Shown: one piece after another, positions 45,268 through 54,528 of the stretch | Layout of the letters: the number at the start of each line of letters is the position of its first letter | Numbering within the stretch: the stretch's first letter is position 1 | Assembly (NCBI GenBank): GCA_963725615.1 | Contig: CAVRZO010000016.1 | Span: 70,583-134,582, forward strand | Source: JAIQFF01 sp963725615 | GTDB lineage: Bacteria; Acidobacteriota; Terriglobia; Terriglobales; Acidobacteriaceae | Direction of reading: 5' to 3' | DNA length: 64,000 nt | Position numbers and translations under genes: made by a program | The notes under the pieces: model-generated | What the model saw: only the letters and a program-made list of their open reading frames with translations | Databases searched by the model: none | Told to the model about the DNA's origin: nothing

Positions 45268-46698
45268 TTACGCAGCCCGAGGGTGATAGCCTATTGCCTG
45301 TGCTGGCGCGGCAGGCTTAGAAGCACTTCCCGCAGCCAACGCCAGATAACTGCCTTCAATCTCTCGCGCCACGCGGCCCCACAAATAGTGTTCCCACACG
45401 CGCTCCCGGGCCTTGTTGGCGGCAGCTTTCCTGATTTCGGGCTCGGCAATCAGCAGCCGCAGCATCCGTTCCAGGTCATCCCGATCGCCGTGCCGGAAGG
45501 TGAATCCCGATCCGTCCCCCACTTCCCGATTCTCGGGAATATCGCTGGCCAGCACGCAAACACCCGCTCCCATGGCATCGAGCAAAGCCAGGGAAAGGCC
45601 CTCCAAATCGGACGGCAACACGAACAGCATGGCATTCGTGAGTAGTTCGTCCAAAGCCTCGCCGGACACCCAGCCCAGAATTCGGATCTTGTGGCTCTCC
45701 TGCCGGCGCAGCCTCTTGCCGTACGCCTCCGAATAACTCGACCCGCCGGCGAGCACAAGTTTTACCGGTGTATCCATCTGCTCATAGGCCCGGACCAGCA
45801 GGTCGCAGTTTTTCTCCAGAGAGAAACGCCCGAGAAACAGGATGTACGCACCGGGTTCGAGACCCCATTCGTGCAGCCGCACGGCCGTACGTCGCTGCCG
45901 CAGCGTGGTGCCGTTCGGTACATACGCCGTCTCGGTCGCATAGCGCGAGCGGTAATAGTCCTGCAGCGTCCGCGACACCACCATGGTCAAGTCGGGCAGT
46001 TTGACGGATGCCTGCTCCCCGAGTCGGAGAATGGCGGATGCAATCCGACCCCATTTTCGCCGTTGCCAATCCAGCCCTTGCACGGTGACGACGGTCGTCT
46101 TCCCGAACCAGCGCGGCAGGAATGAGAAAAGCGCCGGCCCCAGGCAGTGATAGTGCACGATGTCAGAATCGCCGAAAAGCGCATGGACAGTGCTCAGACA
46201 TGTGTGCACCAGGGTCTCGAGATGTTTGGAGCGAATGGTGGGCAACCGGACCAGGCGCATTCCGTTGTGGGCCGGCTGCGCGGGGCTGAAGTAGGTTCGG
46301 CAGTACACGGTGACGTCGTGTCCCATCTCGGCCAGCCGCTTTCCGATTTCTTCGTAGTAGGTTTCAATTCCGCTGTACTTAGAGATCACTCCGCGGCCAC
46401 CGATGAAGGCGATGCGCAGCGCCGGTTTCGCGACCGAACTGGTCTCGTGGCCATTGCCTTTCTTTGCCTTCAGCGCCAATTCCTCGTAGAGACTCGTGAG
46501 TGCGGCGTAGTGGTTCTCCGCCGTGTAGCGGTTGGCCACCAGTGTTCTACCGGCGGCGCCCATTTCCGCGGCCAGCTGGGGTCGTTCGACCAGAAACGAG
46601 ATCGCCCTTGCCAGCTGGCCTACATCGCCTGCCCGGAACAACACGCCAGTTTCACCTTCATGCACCAATTCCCTTCTCGAACCCAAATCTGACGCCAC
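45268..46698 (-). CDS. Glycosyltransferase family 4 domain (second of two in one reading frame)
   Basis: The open frame after the in-frame TGA at 46711 first encodes the C-terminal 75 residues of the preceding GT4 domain (ASDLGSRRELVHEGETGVLF) and then a complete second GT4 protein beginning at ALRIAFIGGRGVISKYSGIE. This second domain has LFLGRFSLEKNCDLLVRAYE, LVLAGGSS and the nucleotide-sugar motif EGLSLALLDAMGAG. There is no good separate start codon at the second domain (only a TTG), so the two may be one natural two-domain enzyme. Its role is to add a sugar in exopolysaccharide assembly; donor unknown. Confidence 0.75.
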   Translation of the reverse strand: MASDLGSRRELVHEGETGVLFRAGDVGQLARAISFLVERPQLAAEMGAAGRTLVANRYTAENHYAALTSLYEELALKAKKGNGHETSSVAKPALRIAFIGGRGVISKYSGIETYYEEIGKRLAEMGHDVTVYCRTYFSPAQPAHNGMRLVRLPTIRSKHLETLVHTCLSTVHALFGDSDIVHYHCLGPALFSFLPRWFGKTTVVTVQGLDWQRRKWGRIASAILRLGEQASVKLPDLTMVVSRTLQDYYRSRYATETAYVPNGTTLRQRRTAVRLHEWGLEPGAYILFLGRFSLEKNCDLLVRAYEQMDTPVKLVLAGGSSYSEAYGKRLRRQESHKIRILGWVSGEALDELLTNAMLFVLPSDLEGLSLALLDAMGAGVCVLASDIPENREVGDGSGFTFRHGDRDDLERMLRLLIAEPEIRKAAANKARERVWEHYLWGRVAREIEGSYLALAAGSASKPAAPAQAIGYHPRAA

Positions 46699-46710
46699 GA
46701 CTGGGCGCCC

Positions 46711-47547
46711 TCAGGCGTAGGATTCGAGGATGGTCTTGCCCAGCGTTTCGTAAGCGCGGGAAGGTAACACCGTAAAGCGCGATGACGAAATCAGCCGGTC
46801 GAGCTGAGGTCCCGCGACCCGGCCGACAAATTCGACGTTGGTCAGATCCAAATCTCGGGCCAGCCCTTCGAGTTCGGCTCGCTGCGGCCCTTCGCCCGCA
46901 ATTTGCAGACAGACGGCGGGAAGCTGTTGCATGGCACGTAAGAGATCAGTCAGACCTTTTTCCGGAGAAAGCCGCCCAAAGTAAAGGATGGGAGCGTCCG
47001 GCAGCGGCTGAGGGACGACCTGCAATGGCAGGTTCTGGAAATGCGGAAGCACGCTGATTTTGTCGGCGTCCCATCGGTTCTCCACCAGTTTTTCCTTCAC
47101 GAAGCGGCTGGGTACGAGGAAACGGGTTACGCAAGTCTCATAACTTCGCAGCCATTTGTGGAGATATGCCTCCGCCGCCAGCACCAACGTTGCGCCGGGC
47201 GGCCCGGCATAGCAGCCTTCCGTTAACACGTGCCAGAACTTCCCCCCGTGGCAACGCTCACAGGAGCGTCCCCGCGCCACCATGTTGTAGCTGGGGCAGA
47301 GCAATTTGAAATCGTTCAGGTGGTAGACCACGGGAACGCCTTGCGCTTTCAGTTCCCACAGGATCGAGGGAGAGAGGTGATAGTAGATGTTGCGCACGTG
47401 GGCGATATCGGGGCGAAAGGCCTTGACCATCTCGCGCAATTTTTGCCGTGCCTGGTGCGAGTAGATCACGTGGGCCGCACGCCTGGTCTTGCCTATGGGG
47501 CCCGATCTGGAGACCTTGAAGTCGATGGCGGGAACAAAGTGCTTCAT
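46711..47547 (-). pseudogene. Glycosyltransferase family 4 domain, N-terminally truncated, with an in-frame stop
   Basis: Starts MKHFVPAIDF, which corresponds to an internal segment of GT4 enzymes; about the first 50-60 residues are missing. The remaining sequence is typical: FRPDIAHVRNIYYHLSPSIL, a Cys pair in CERCHGG, VPSRFVKEKLVE, LYFGRLSPEKGLTDLL and the E-x7-E motif ETLGKTILE. A TGA (46711-46713) interrupts between ESYA and GRPVVASDLG without a change of frame, so it is a nonsense change (for example CGA to TGA). The start ATG appears to come from the fused remnant of wzz. Confidence 0.75.
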
Positions 47548-48600
47548 CCGGAGTCCGGAAACCCGGGTTCAGGTAGTCGGCAGCGAACGCCAGGCTTGTG
47601 CTCAAAATTCCTCCCAGCAGTACTCCGATCAAGCCGAAGACCCAAGCCGCCCGTGCACCGCAGGCACTCGCGGCTCCTCGGCGATGGTGACGTTCAGAAT
47701 TCCTCCCTGATCCAGCCCGTTCTCGATCCTCGCCTCTTCACGCTTGTTGACGTACAGCAGATATTTCTGCTCGGCTGCTTTCATCTCCCCCAGCAAGTCC
47801 CCCTGCTGGAGGGCGTTCCCGCCGAGCCGCTGCGCGACTTCCCGATACTCCGCCACCTGGACCCGTGCCGCCTGCCCGTGGGCTTCGAGGGTTCCTAACT
47901 CAACCTGCAATACCATGTCGCGCTCCTGAGCCGCCGACACAACCCCCTGATCGCTGCTGAAATCCATGAGCCGAAATTCCGCGTCCAGCAAGCCACGGCG
48001 GGATTGCGCCACCTGCTGTTCGAAAAATTCGTACTCTCCCGAAGGACGCCTCACCCGTTGCTGTCTCTCGAGATAGGCGTGCGCCAGCGCATGAAGCACC
48101 GCCGCCGCGTGCGCGGGATCCGATGCCGAGTACACGACCTGGATCAGATTAGTCTTGCGTATTGCCTCGACCCTCAGCCGCCGCGCTAGCCGCCGGACCG
48201 ATCGAGCCAGCCGGACTTCTTCGCTACCACCGAGAAAGCGTTCGTACCAGGGGCCGCCGGCCACTCCAGAAGACTGCACTACAGTGCGCAGAATTTCAGC
48301 GTCCCGGAGCAGTTCTACTTGCGAATTCAACTCTTCCTCGGTGATTTCGTCCCGCTGAAACATGGGTGACGGCGTCGGCGCTGGTGTAACCAGAGGGTCT
48401 ACGCGGCCTCGGCGCACCAGCACATTCATGTGTGCCTGGTACGAGGGTGCGAACACGCCATAGCCAAGGGCAGCAAGAAAGATTGCTATAAAGGATAGAA
48501 GGACCAAGCGGCGCTGCCGGAACAGCACAGCCAAAAGGTCGCGGAGGGTTGGAGAGGTCACCGGTGCAGGCTTGCGAATGATCGTGAGTTCTTCTCCCAT
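47546..48600 (-). pseudogene. wzz: Wzz/GumC-type polysaccharide chain-length protein, frameshifted and 3'-truncated
   Basis: Opens at the ATG at 48600. An N-terminal membrane helix (LVLLSFIAIFLAALGYGVFA), the Wzz periplasmic domain and coiled coil (EFFEQQVAQSRRGLLDAEF) are intact. Near 47655-47670 the frame shifts (after EEPRVPAVH). The second frame continues with the C-terminal membrane helix (GLIGVLLGGILSTSLAFAAD) and YLNPGFRTPDE, then runs straight into glycosyltransferase sequence at about 47545. Such proteins co-polymerise or set chain length in exopolysaccharide export with Wza. Two separate lesions make a functional product unlikely unless the assembly is wrong. Confidence 0.8.
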
Positions 48601-48739
48601 ACGGAGTTCTCCCGTTCCGGTGACGTTCTGTCAACTTGTTCTTGGTATCGGGCAGCGGCTGGATCCGCTTGAGGGCACGGTAAGCCCGGGAGGTGTTGCC
48701 ATTCGGTCTTCGAAAGCAGTTGCGGTCCGCGCCTCTTCT

Positions 48740-49480
48740 TTAAAATTGGGTTGGGTTCACGTATGTGCGGAGGCTGGAAGTCGGCAAATAGCGCCGGATC
48801 TTCGAAATCCTGTTTTGCGGGACGTACAACAAATCTCCCGCCCGCAGATGGAAATCCTCAGCCAGGTTCCGCGAGTTCAGCATTTGTTTAACATTCAGGA
48901 CACGGGCCTCAGTCCGCTCCTCGGAAATTCGCCGGAATAAGACCACTTCGGAGTGCTTGGCCTGCTCGGTGAATCCTCCGGCCAAAGCTACGCCCTCGGT
49001 CACGGTAGCGTCGCCGCGCAACTCGTACTTTCCCGGACGAGCCACTGATCCGGTGGCGATGAAATAAGGTTTCTCGAAGTCCTTGAGCGCGATCGTGACC
49101 TCCGGATCGTGCAGGGTCGTCGCATACGCCAGCCGGATTGCGCTGCGCAGTTCGGCGACTGTGAGGCCCTCCGCATATAGTTCATCCAGTCCTCGGAGCG
49201 TGATAAAGCCGTCGGGCTGGACGCTGAGCGTCTGGTCGAACTCGGAGGCAAAATTAAACTTGATCTCGATCATGTCGCTCTTCCTTAGCCGGTAGAGCGG
49301 ACGGCGGTTCCCCATCTCGTTTGGACTCGATGCACCGTCCGCTATTCCGGATTTCGTGGCCTCCGCCGCCCCCTGGCCGGGGTTTGTCGCTTCCTTCTGC
49401 TCCTGAGCGACGGCCGCCACCGAACCTGACTGCGCGGCAAACCAGCCACAGATCACCGCGCAGATCAGAATTTGTTTCAT
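48740..49480 (-). CDS. Polysaccharide export outer-membrane protein (Wza-like)
   Basis: 246 aa, start ATG at 49480. Signal peptide to about SVAAVAQ, without a lipobox cysteine. The polysaccharide export domain starts at YRLRKSDMIEIKFNF and includes VQPDGFITLRGLDELYAEGLTVAEL; an SLBB-like domain follows (ATGSVARPGKYELRGDATV). It forms the periplasmic/outer-membrane exit for the polymer made by the downstream genes. It is the first gene of the minus-strand exopolysaccharide operon; the wzz gene begins 139 bases downstream. Confidence 0.85.
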   Translation of the reverse strand: MKQILICAVICGWFAAQSGSVAAVAQEQKEATNPGQGAAEATKSGIADGASSPNEMGNRRPLYRLRKSDMIEIKFNFASEFDQTLSVQPDGFITLRGLDELYAEGLTVAELRSAIRLAYATTLHDPEVTIALKDFEKPYFIATGSVARPGKYELRGDATVTEGVALAGGFTEQAKHSEVVLFRRISEERTEARVLNVKQMLNSRNLAEDFHLRAGDLLYVPQNRISKIRRYLPTSSLRTYVNPTQF

Positions 49481-49978
49481 TTTGTCTCTCTTGTTTGCCG
49501 CCAGCTCTCTCGCGGCAACTCTGTTCTTGGCAAATTATCTCAGCGGGCAAAGAGCGGCAAGACTTGGGAAGTGGTGTCCACAAAGGTAGACCTCTTGAAA
49601 AAGTAGCGCCGCCGTCGCGGCGGCTGTCCGGTGGGCGTCTCGCCCACTGCGCCGAGGGCGAGACGCCCTCGGGCCAGCCAGTAAGATGCCATCTACTTTG
49701 GAAGTACCCGCGAAAGTAGACTGACGTACTTTTCTGCCGTGGTCGTAAGACAGGCACCGTACGGCCGTGTCGGGTCTATGTATAACCATCGTCTGCAGTT
49801 AAGGACCGAACGCCGGCCTTGCTGACCGGTCCTTCCCGAATTGGGCCTTGGTGATCCACAGGTTATCTAACCATTTGCGATGTTGAGATGTCACAGAAAT
49901 GTGTCCGCCAATTTCGTAGGCTCTCACCTACTCGCACTGGATTGGACTCGAGGATGCGAGTGCACGCGGAAAGGATTT
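49481..49978. other. Divergent regulatory region of the exopolysaccharide locus, with a REP-like palindrome
   Basis: The 498-bp gap between wza and the LuxR-type gene has no gene. At 49603-49680 it holds GTAG followed by GCCGCCGTCGCGGCGGC and GGGCGTCTCGCCC / GGGCGAGACGCCC hairpins. Near 49690-49730 the words TACTTTGGAAGTAC and AAAGTAGACTGACGTACTTT form short imperfect palindromes that could be operator sites. No promoter could be assigned with confidence. Confidence 0.5.
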
Positions 49979-50701
49979 GTGGAAACAACACCCGCTGAAA
50001 CCTCGACTTCGATCGGAGTGTTGGTCGCTGACTCCAATCAGATGCAATGCCAGCTACTGGTCAGCGCGCTTCGCCGGCGTCCGGAATTCCTGGTCACTGC
50101 ATGTGTGCTTGATCCGGACATCATTTTGCAGATGACCAGCTCTTTGCCGATCCAGGTCGCCATCCTTAATGCCGACAACCCCAGAGACGGTTGGTCGGAC
50201 ATGACCATCGTGCGCCGATTGCACCTCGCTCATCCCGAAGTAGCCAAGATTATTGTGCTCGACACTTATGATCGCGACATCGTGGTCAACGCTTTCCGCT
50301 CCGGCGCCCGCGGCTTGTTTTGTTTCTCGCAGTATCCCTTTCGGATGCAGTGCAAGTGCACCCAGAGCGTGCATCAGGGACAGGTGTGGGCCAACAGCGA
50401 ACAGATGCAATACCTGATCGAGGCGGTAAGCCAGGTACCTTCGTTGCACATGGTGAACTCACGCGGGATGCGGTTGCTGACTCCACGCGAAGAACAGGTG
50501 GTCGCCCTGGTAGCCGACGGCTTGAGCAATCGCGAGGTGGCGCACGAACTCTGCCTCAGCGAGCACACCATCAAGAAATATCTGTTCCGGATTTTCGACA
50601 AACTGGGTATCTCGAGCCGCGTGGAACTGGTCCTGTACGCGTTGAGTCACGGCGGTTCCCGGCAAGCGGAATGGGTAGCGGGGGCGGGGGCGAGAGCATG
50701 A
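49979..50701 (+). CDS. LuxR-type regulator with degenerate receiver domain
   Basis: 240 aa from a GTG at 49979 behind GGAAAGGA; a frame start at 49880 is less likely. The C-terminal HTH is clear (LTPREEQVVALVADGLSNREV, SEHTIKKYLFRIFDKLGI). The N-terminal 120 residues fold like a receiver, but key residues differ: the acidic pair is LVADSNQM (one Asp), the phosphoacceptor position in VAILNADNPRDG aligns to Asn, and the conserved Lys is not evident (ARGLFCFS). It is therefore probably not controlled by ordinary phosphorylation. It is divergent from the exopolysaccharide operon and likely regulates it. Confidence 0.8.
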   Translation: METTPAETSTSIGVLVADSNQMQCQLLVSALRRRPEFLVTACVLDPDIILQMTSSLPIQVAILNADNPRDGWSDMTIVRRLHLAHPEVAKIIVLDTYDRDIVVNAFRSGARGLFCFSQYPFRMQCKCTQSVHQGQVWANSEQMQYLIEAVSQVPSLHMVNSRGMRLLTPREEQVVALVADGLSNREVAHELCLSEHTIKKYLFRIFDKLGISSRVELVLYALSHGGSRQAEWVAGAGARA

Positions 50702-50774
50702 AATCGCAGCCAGCCGCGTTCAGTCAGGGTCTAGAAATTGATGTGGAGCGGCACAAAGACGAAGTCTTCAGCCA

Positions 50775-51056
50775 TCATCTGGTCTGCGGCATCTTCTTGC
50801 ACACGATGACAGTGTGTCCGGTCTTGGAATCGATCCGAGTAGTAACTGGCTCACAGCGGCACGAGACCGTGTTCGCGTTCTCCTGCTTGGTTATTACACA
50901 GTGCTCGATGACCTCCGCGGTTGGCGGCGGCATCTGGCTGCGAACTGGGGCGGGCGCGGCGGCCGCAGGCGGAGGAGGCGGAGGCGTAGCGACCGGCTTC
51001 TTCTTGGCCGAACAGCCTACAACGCACAGGAGCAAAATGAGCCACAGGTTTCTCAT
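50775..51056 (-). CDS. Small putative lipoprotein, 93 aa
   Basis: ATG at 51056. N-terminus MRNLWLILLLCVVGC is a lipoprotein signal with Cys15 as the candidate lipidation site, followed by a Lys triplet and a Pro/Ala-rich linker, then a short domain with three cysteines (EHCVITKQE, VSCRCEPVTTR). No family recognised. The lipobox and clean length favour a real gene. Confidence 0.6.
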   Translation of the reverse strand: MRNLWLILLLCVVGCSAKKKPVATPPPPPPAAAAPAPVRSQMPPPTAEVIEHCVITKQENANTVSCRCEPVTTRIDSKTGHTVIVCKKMPQTR

Positions 51057-51140
51057 TCGATGAATAGCAACCCAATGGGCACACTATAACCTTCCCACGC
51101 TACGCAACCTATAGCATCAGTGATACCAATAAGCTTTCGA

Positions 51141-51240
51141 GGGTGCCCCGTCCAAGCTCAGCTTGGGCGGGGGTTTTCGTTGGGGGACTGTTCAGAGACC
51201 ATTAAAAAACTCACCCAAGCCGAGTTTGGACGGGGCACCC
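51141..51240. repeat. Inverted-repeat element, copy 1 of a pair flanking the beta-propeller gene
   Basis: GGGTGCCCCGTCCAAGCTCA... at the left is inversely matched by ...TTTGGACGGGGCACCC at the right, with a GGGACTGTTC-containing centre. A second copy with the same ends and centre lies at 52626-52736. Confidence 0.8.
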
Positions 51241-51258
51241 TTCAGATTCGTTTACCAC

Positions 51259-52569
51259 CTACATAAGCGCGTACAGGAAGCCATCTGTGCTGCCCACGTA
51301 GATCACGTTATTCACCACCACCGGTGATGACAGCATAGCGCCCACGCTCATCATCCTGCTGACTCCGATCACCATGCTCTCGTAGAAATTGTCTGCGAAG
51401 GCAGCTTCGTAATTGGGAGTTCCATCCGGCTTGGTGAGTGCCGGACCGTTCTGCCGGGAAGCGTCTGTTTCAAATGTCCACGCCGGTTTCTGGCTGGCGA
51501 GATCGATGGCGATCAGCTTTCCCTGGTGCGATCCGATGTAGAGCATGCCGCTGGCAATCGCCGGAGAAGAAAACAGCGGCCAGTTGCCGAACTTCAGCGA
51601 GAAAACGGGAGTTCCTGCTTCGGCGTCGAGAGCATAGACCGTCGCCGTGTCTGATGTGGCGAAGTACACCTTGCCATCATGCACCGCAGGCGACGTAATG
51701 ACCCACGAACCCTTGTTGTTGAAGGCCCATTTTTTCTCTCCGGTGCGGGCGTCGAGCGCGTAGAAGTTCGAGTCGCGGCAGCCGAAGTACACCACCCCGT
51801 CCATGACCGCGGCGGAAGATTGAATGCCGACCTGGTTGTAAATGTTGTGATCTTCCCCGGTCTTGAAGCGCCACTTTTCCTTTCCGCTGGCGGCATCGAG
51901 GGCGTAGAAGTAGCTGTCCCAGCTTCCGATGAACAAGGTTCCGCCGGAGATCGCCGGAGACGCGTGGACGACATCGCCGGTCTTAAATTTCCATTTCAGC
52001 GTTCCGGTGGCGGCGTCCAGGGCGTACACGTTGCCATCACCGCTTCCGAAATACACTGCCCCGCCCCACAATGCCGGGGAGGATAAGTAGAAGTCGAAGG
52101 GATCGGGCATGGTCTCCGCGGCGGGCTCAGACCCGTGCAGATGTTTTGCCTCGAACCGCTTTTCACCCTCAGTCTGAAATTTCCATTTCAGCTTCCCGCT
52201 GGGCGCGTCAACGGCGTAGAACCTGCCGCTATAGCTTCCGAAATACACGACTCCATTTTCCACAGCAGGCGAAGACGTCACCCGCACCCCAGTGAAGAGC
52301 TTCCATTTCTGCGTGCCCGATTCGAGATCAACGGCGTATAGGTTTCCGTCCGTGGTCCCGAAAAAAGCCATCCCGTTCGCCACTGCAGGCGACGAGATCA
52401 CCTGGCCATCGGTGTGGAATTTCCATTTGAGCTGGCTGAACCTGGGGACACCGGTGGCGTTATATACGCCGGTGTGGGCCAGGTTCCCGCGAAACGTAGC
52501 GGCATCCTGTCCCAGCGCAGTCAGACTGAGAAGGAGTGTGGCGAGCAGACAACCGCGAACCGTTTTCAT
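51259..52569 (-). CDS. Secreted PQQ-like beta-propeller repeat protein
   Basis: 436 aa from the ATG at 52569 (MKTVRGCLLATLLL), chosen because it opens the signal peptide ending LTALGQ; a GTG at 52605 is possible. At least seven repeats of the type SSPAV-x-NGVVYFGS-x-DG-x-YALDA-x-TG-x-x-KWKF (PQQ/YWTD-like) make an eight-bladed propeller likely. No catalytic residues of PQQ dehydrogenases are obvious, so it may be a binding or scaffold protein of BamB type. It is isolated between two related inverted repeats. Confidence 0.85.
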   Translation of the reverse strand: MKTVRGCLLATLLLSLTALGQDAATFRGNLAHTGVYNATGVPRFSQLKWKFHTDGQVISSPAVANGMAFFGTTDGNLYAVDLESGTQKWKLFTGVRVTSSPAVENGVVYFGSYSGRFYAVDAPSGKLKWKFQTEGEKRFEAKHLHGSEPAAETMPDPFDFYLSSPALWGGAVYFGSGDGNVYALDAATGTLKWKFKTGDVVHASPAISGGTLFIGSWDSYFYALDAASGKEKWRFKTGEDHNIYNQVGIQSSAAVMDGVVYFGCRDSNFYALDARTGEKKWAFNNKGSWVITSPAVHDGKVYFATSDTATVYALDAEAGTPVFSLKFGNWPLFSSPAIASGMLYIGSHQGKLIAIDLASQKPAWTFETDASRQNGPALTKPDGTPNYEAAFADNFYESMVIGVSRMMSVGAMLSSPVVVNNVIYVGSTDGFLYALM

Positions 52570-52625
52570 CCGGAATAGACGAAGCCGTCGAGATAAGGTC
52601 ACCACAAACCACGTGGGGACAACGA

Positions 52626-52736
52626 GGGTGGCCCGTCCAAGCTACGCTTGGGCGGGGATTTTCGTCTGCCCCTGATGCCCCTGAACAGTCCCTTAACAAA
52701 ACCCCCGCCCCAGCGTAGCTTGGACGGGGCACCCTC
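52626..52736. repeat. Inverted-repeat element, copy 2 of a pair flanking the beta-propeller gene
   Basis: Begins GGGTGGCCCGTCCAAGCTAC and ends AGCTTGGACGGGGCACCC; the centre includes CCCCTGAACAGTCCC. It is homologous to 51141-51240. An ACCACGTGGGGACA head precedes it at 52609-52622. Confidence 0.8.
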
Positions 52737-52801
52737 TCTGGTCTGTAAAGAAAAGAAGGAAAGCCGAAGCTTCCCTTCTGATGGACTTCCATTTGGAAAG
52801 A

Positions 52802-54289
52802 CTACAGCGCAGTGCAGACCGACTTTACTTCGGTGTACAGCTCTAGAACATCGTGGCCCATTTCACGCCCCCAGCCCGATTGCTTGTACCCGCCAAAGGG
52901 CAACGCGGCGTCGAATACGTTGTAGCAGTTGATCCACACCGTGCCGGCCCGCATTTGCGAAGCCAGGCGATGCGCTTTCGCGACATCTTGCGTCCAAATG
53001 CCCGCCGCCAGTCCGTACACCGTGTCGTTGGCTCGCCTGAGGACGTCGTCGTAATCGGTGAACGGAATTGCGGACACCACCGGGCCGAAGATTTCCTCTC
53101 GCACGACTTTCATATTTTCGTTGGTATCGACCAGCACGGTTGGCTTGACGAAGTATCCCTTGTCGCCATGCCGACCGCCTCCAACCACCGCCTTCGCGCC
53201 TTCGGAGCGCCCGGATTCCAGGAAGCCACAAACGCGGTTGAGTTGCTCCTCGGAAACCAGAGGCCCCATATCGCTGGAGTCGTCCCACCCGGGACCGACG
53301 TTGATCTTCTCCGCCTTTGCCGACACGCCTTCGACCACCTGGTCGAAGATGCTTTTCTCGACGTAGAGGCGAGATCCGGCGCAGCAACACTGTCCGTGAT
53401 TAAAGAAGATGGCGTTGGCGGAACCGGCAATGGCTGACTTGAGGTCGCCGTCGCCGAATACAACGTTGGGAGATTTGCCGCCCAGTTCGAGTGACACTTT
53501 CTTGAGGTTCCCGGCGGCGGCCTGAAGAATCAGTTTGCCGACTTCCGTGGAACCGGTGAAAGCCACCTTGTCGACGTCAGGATGCGACGCCAGGGCAGCC
53601 CCCGCGGTTTCACCATAGCCCGGGACGATGTTCACGACTCCGTCTGGAATTCCCGCTTCCTGAACCAGTTCGCCCAGACGCAAACACGTGAGCGGCGTCT
53701 GCTCCGCCGGTTTGAGTACCACGGTGCATCCCGTTGCCAGGGCGGGTCCCAGCTTCCAGGCGGCCATCAGCAAGGGGAAATTCCACGGGATGATCTGACC
53801 GACGACTCCGACCGGCTGGCGCAAGGTGTAGGCCAGAAACTTCCCGCCAATCGGGATGGTATTGCCTTCAATCTTGGTCGCCCAGCCCGCCATATAGCGG
53901 AACAGGTCCACGGCCAGCGGGACGTCCGCCACCCGCGCGACCTTCAGGGGCTTTCCGTTGTCGAGCATTTCGAGTTCGGCAAACTCTTCCAGGTTTTGCT
54001 CCAGCAAATCTCCCAGCTTCCAGATCAAGCGTCCGCGCTCGGAGGGCGTCATCTTTGACCAGGGACCGGTCTCGAACGCGGATCGAGCCGCCTTGACGGC
54101 GCGGTCAATGTCCTCGCGATCTCCCTCGGCGACGCGGGCCAGAATTTCGCCCGTGGCTGGGTTGTAGGTGGGGAATGTCTTGCCCGAGGCGGCTTCGACC
54201 CATTGTCCGTTAATCAGCATCTTGCGGTTCTTGGAGATGTAGCTTGTAACCTTGTCGTCCCTGTGAACGCTTGATAATACGGTTGCCAT
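52802..54289 (-). CDS. NAD(P)-dependent aldehyde dehydrogenase (ALDH1/2-like)
   Basis: 495 aa, ATG at 54289 behind AGGAGGG. All class marks are present: PWNFPLLMAAWKLGPALA (cofactor and substrate region), FTGSTEVGK, the general-base glutamate in LELGGKSPNVVF and the catalytic cysteine in HGQCCCAGSRLYV, plus EIFGPVVSAIPF. It oxidises aldehydes to acids; the closest well-known relatives are retinal/acetaldehyde-type dehydrogenases. Substrate is unknown. It stands alone with no operon partners. Confidence 0.92.
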   Translation of the reverse strand: MATVLSSVHRDDKVTSYISKNRKMLINGQWVEAASGKTFPTYNPATGEILARVAEGDREDIDRAVKAARSAFETGPWSKMTPSERGRLIWKLGDLLEQNLEEFAELEMLDNGKPLKVARVADVPLAVDLFRYMAGWATKIEGNTIPIGGKFLAYTLRQPVGVVGQIIPWNFPLLMAAWKLGPALATGCTVVLKPAEQTPLTCLRLGELVQEAGIPDGVVNIVPGYGETAGAALASHPDVDKVAFTGSTEVGKLILQAAAGNLKKVSLELGGKSPNVVFGDGDLKSAIAGSANAIFFNHGQCCCAGSRLYVEKSIFDQVVEGVSAKAEKINVGPGWDDSSDMGPLVSEEQLNRVCGFLESGRSEGAKAVVGGGRHGDKGYFVKPTVLVDTNENMKVVREEIFGPVVSAIPFTDYDDVLRRANDTVYGLAAGIWTQDVAKAHRLASQMRAGTVWINCYNVFDAALPFGGYKQSGWGREMGHDVLELYTEVKSVCTAL

Positions 54290-54528
54290 GATTCCCTCCT
54301 CAGTTGCGAATTTTCAGATAGGCGTACGTCGAGGTACCGCCCCAGGACGGGGCAAGAGCAGGGCGTCCCGCTAAACCAAATAATAGCCGAGTTCGTATAT
54401 CCAACCGGCCAACTATTACCCACACCATCGGGGATTGTAGCTCATTACGGTGCAACAGAGGGGGCACTTTTCAAGTAATGCCTCGGTTCGGAACATGCAC
54501 CCACCGATCATCGCCCCACCACAAGGCC

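Noticed and set aside
46711..46713. TGA read as selenocysteine in the glycosyltransferase
   Set aside because: No SECIS-like hairpin is evident directly after it, GT4 enzymes have no catalytic Cys/Sec at this place, and other lesions nearby point to decay.
47258..47632. 124-aa frame starting MIGVLLGGILSTSLAFAAD taken as an independent small membrane protein
   Set aside because: Its first 30 residues are the frameshifted C-terminal helix of Wzz and the rest is an out-of-frame reading of the glycosyltransferase.
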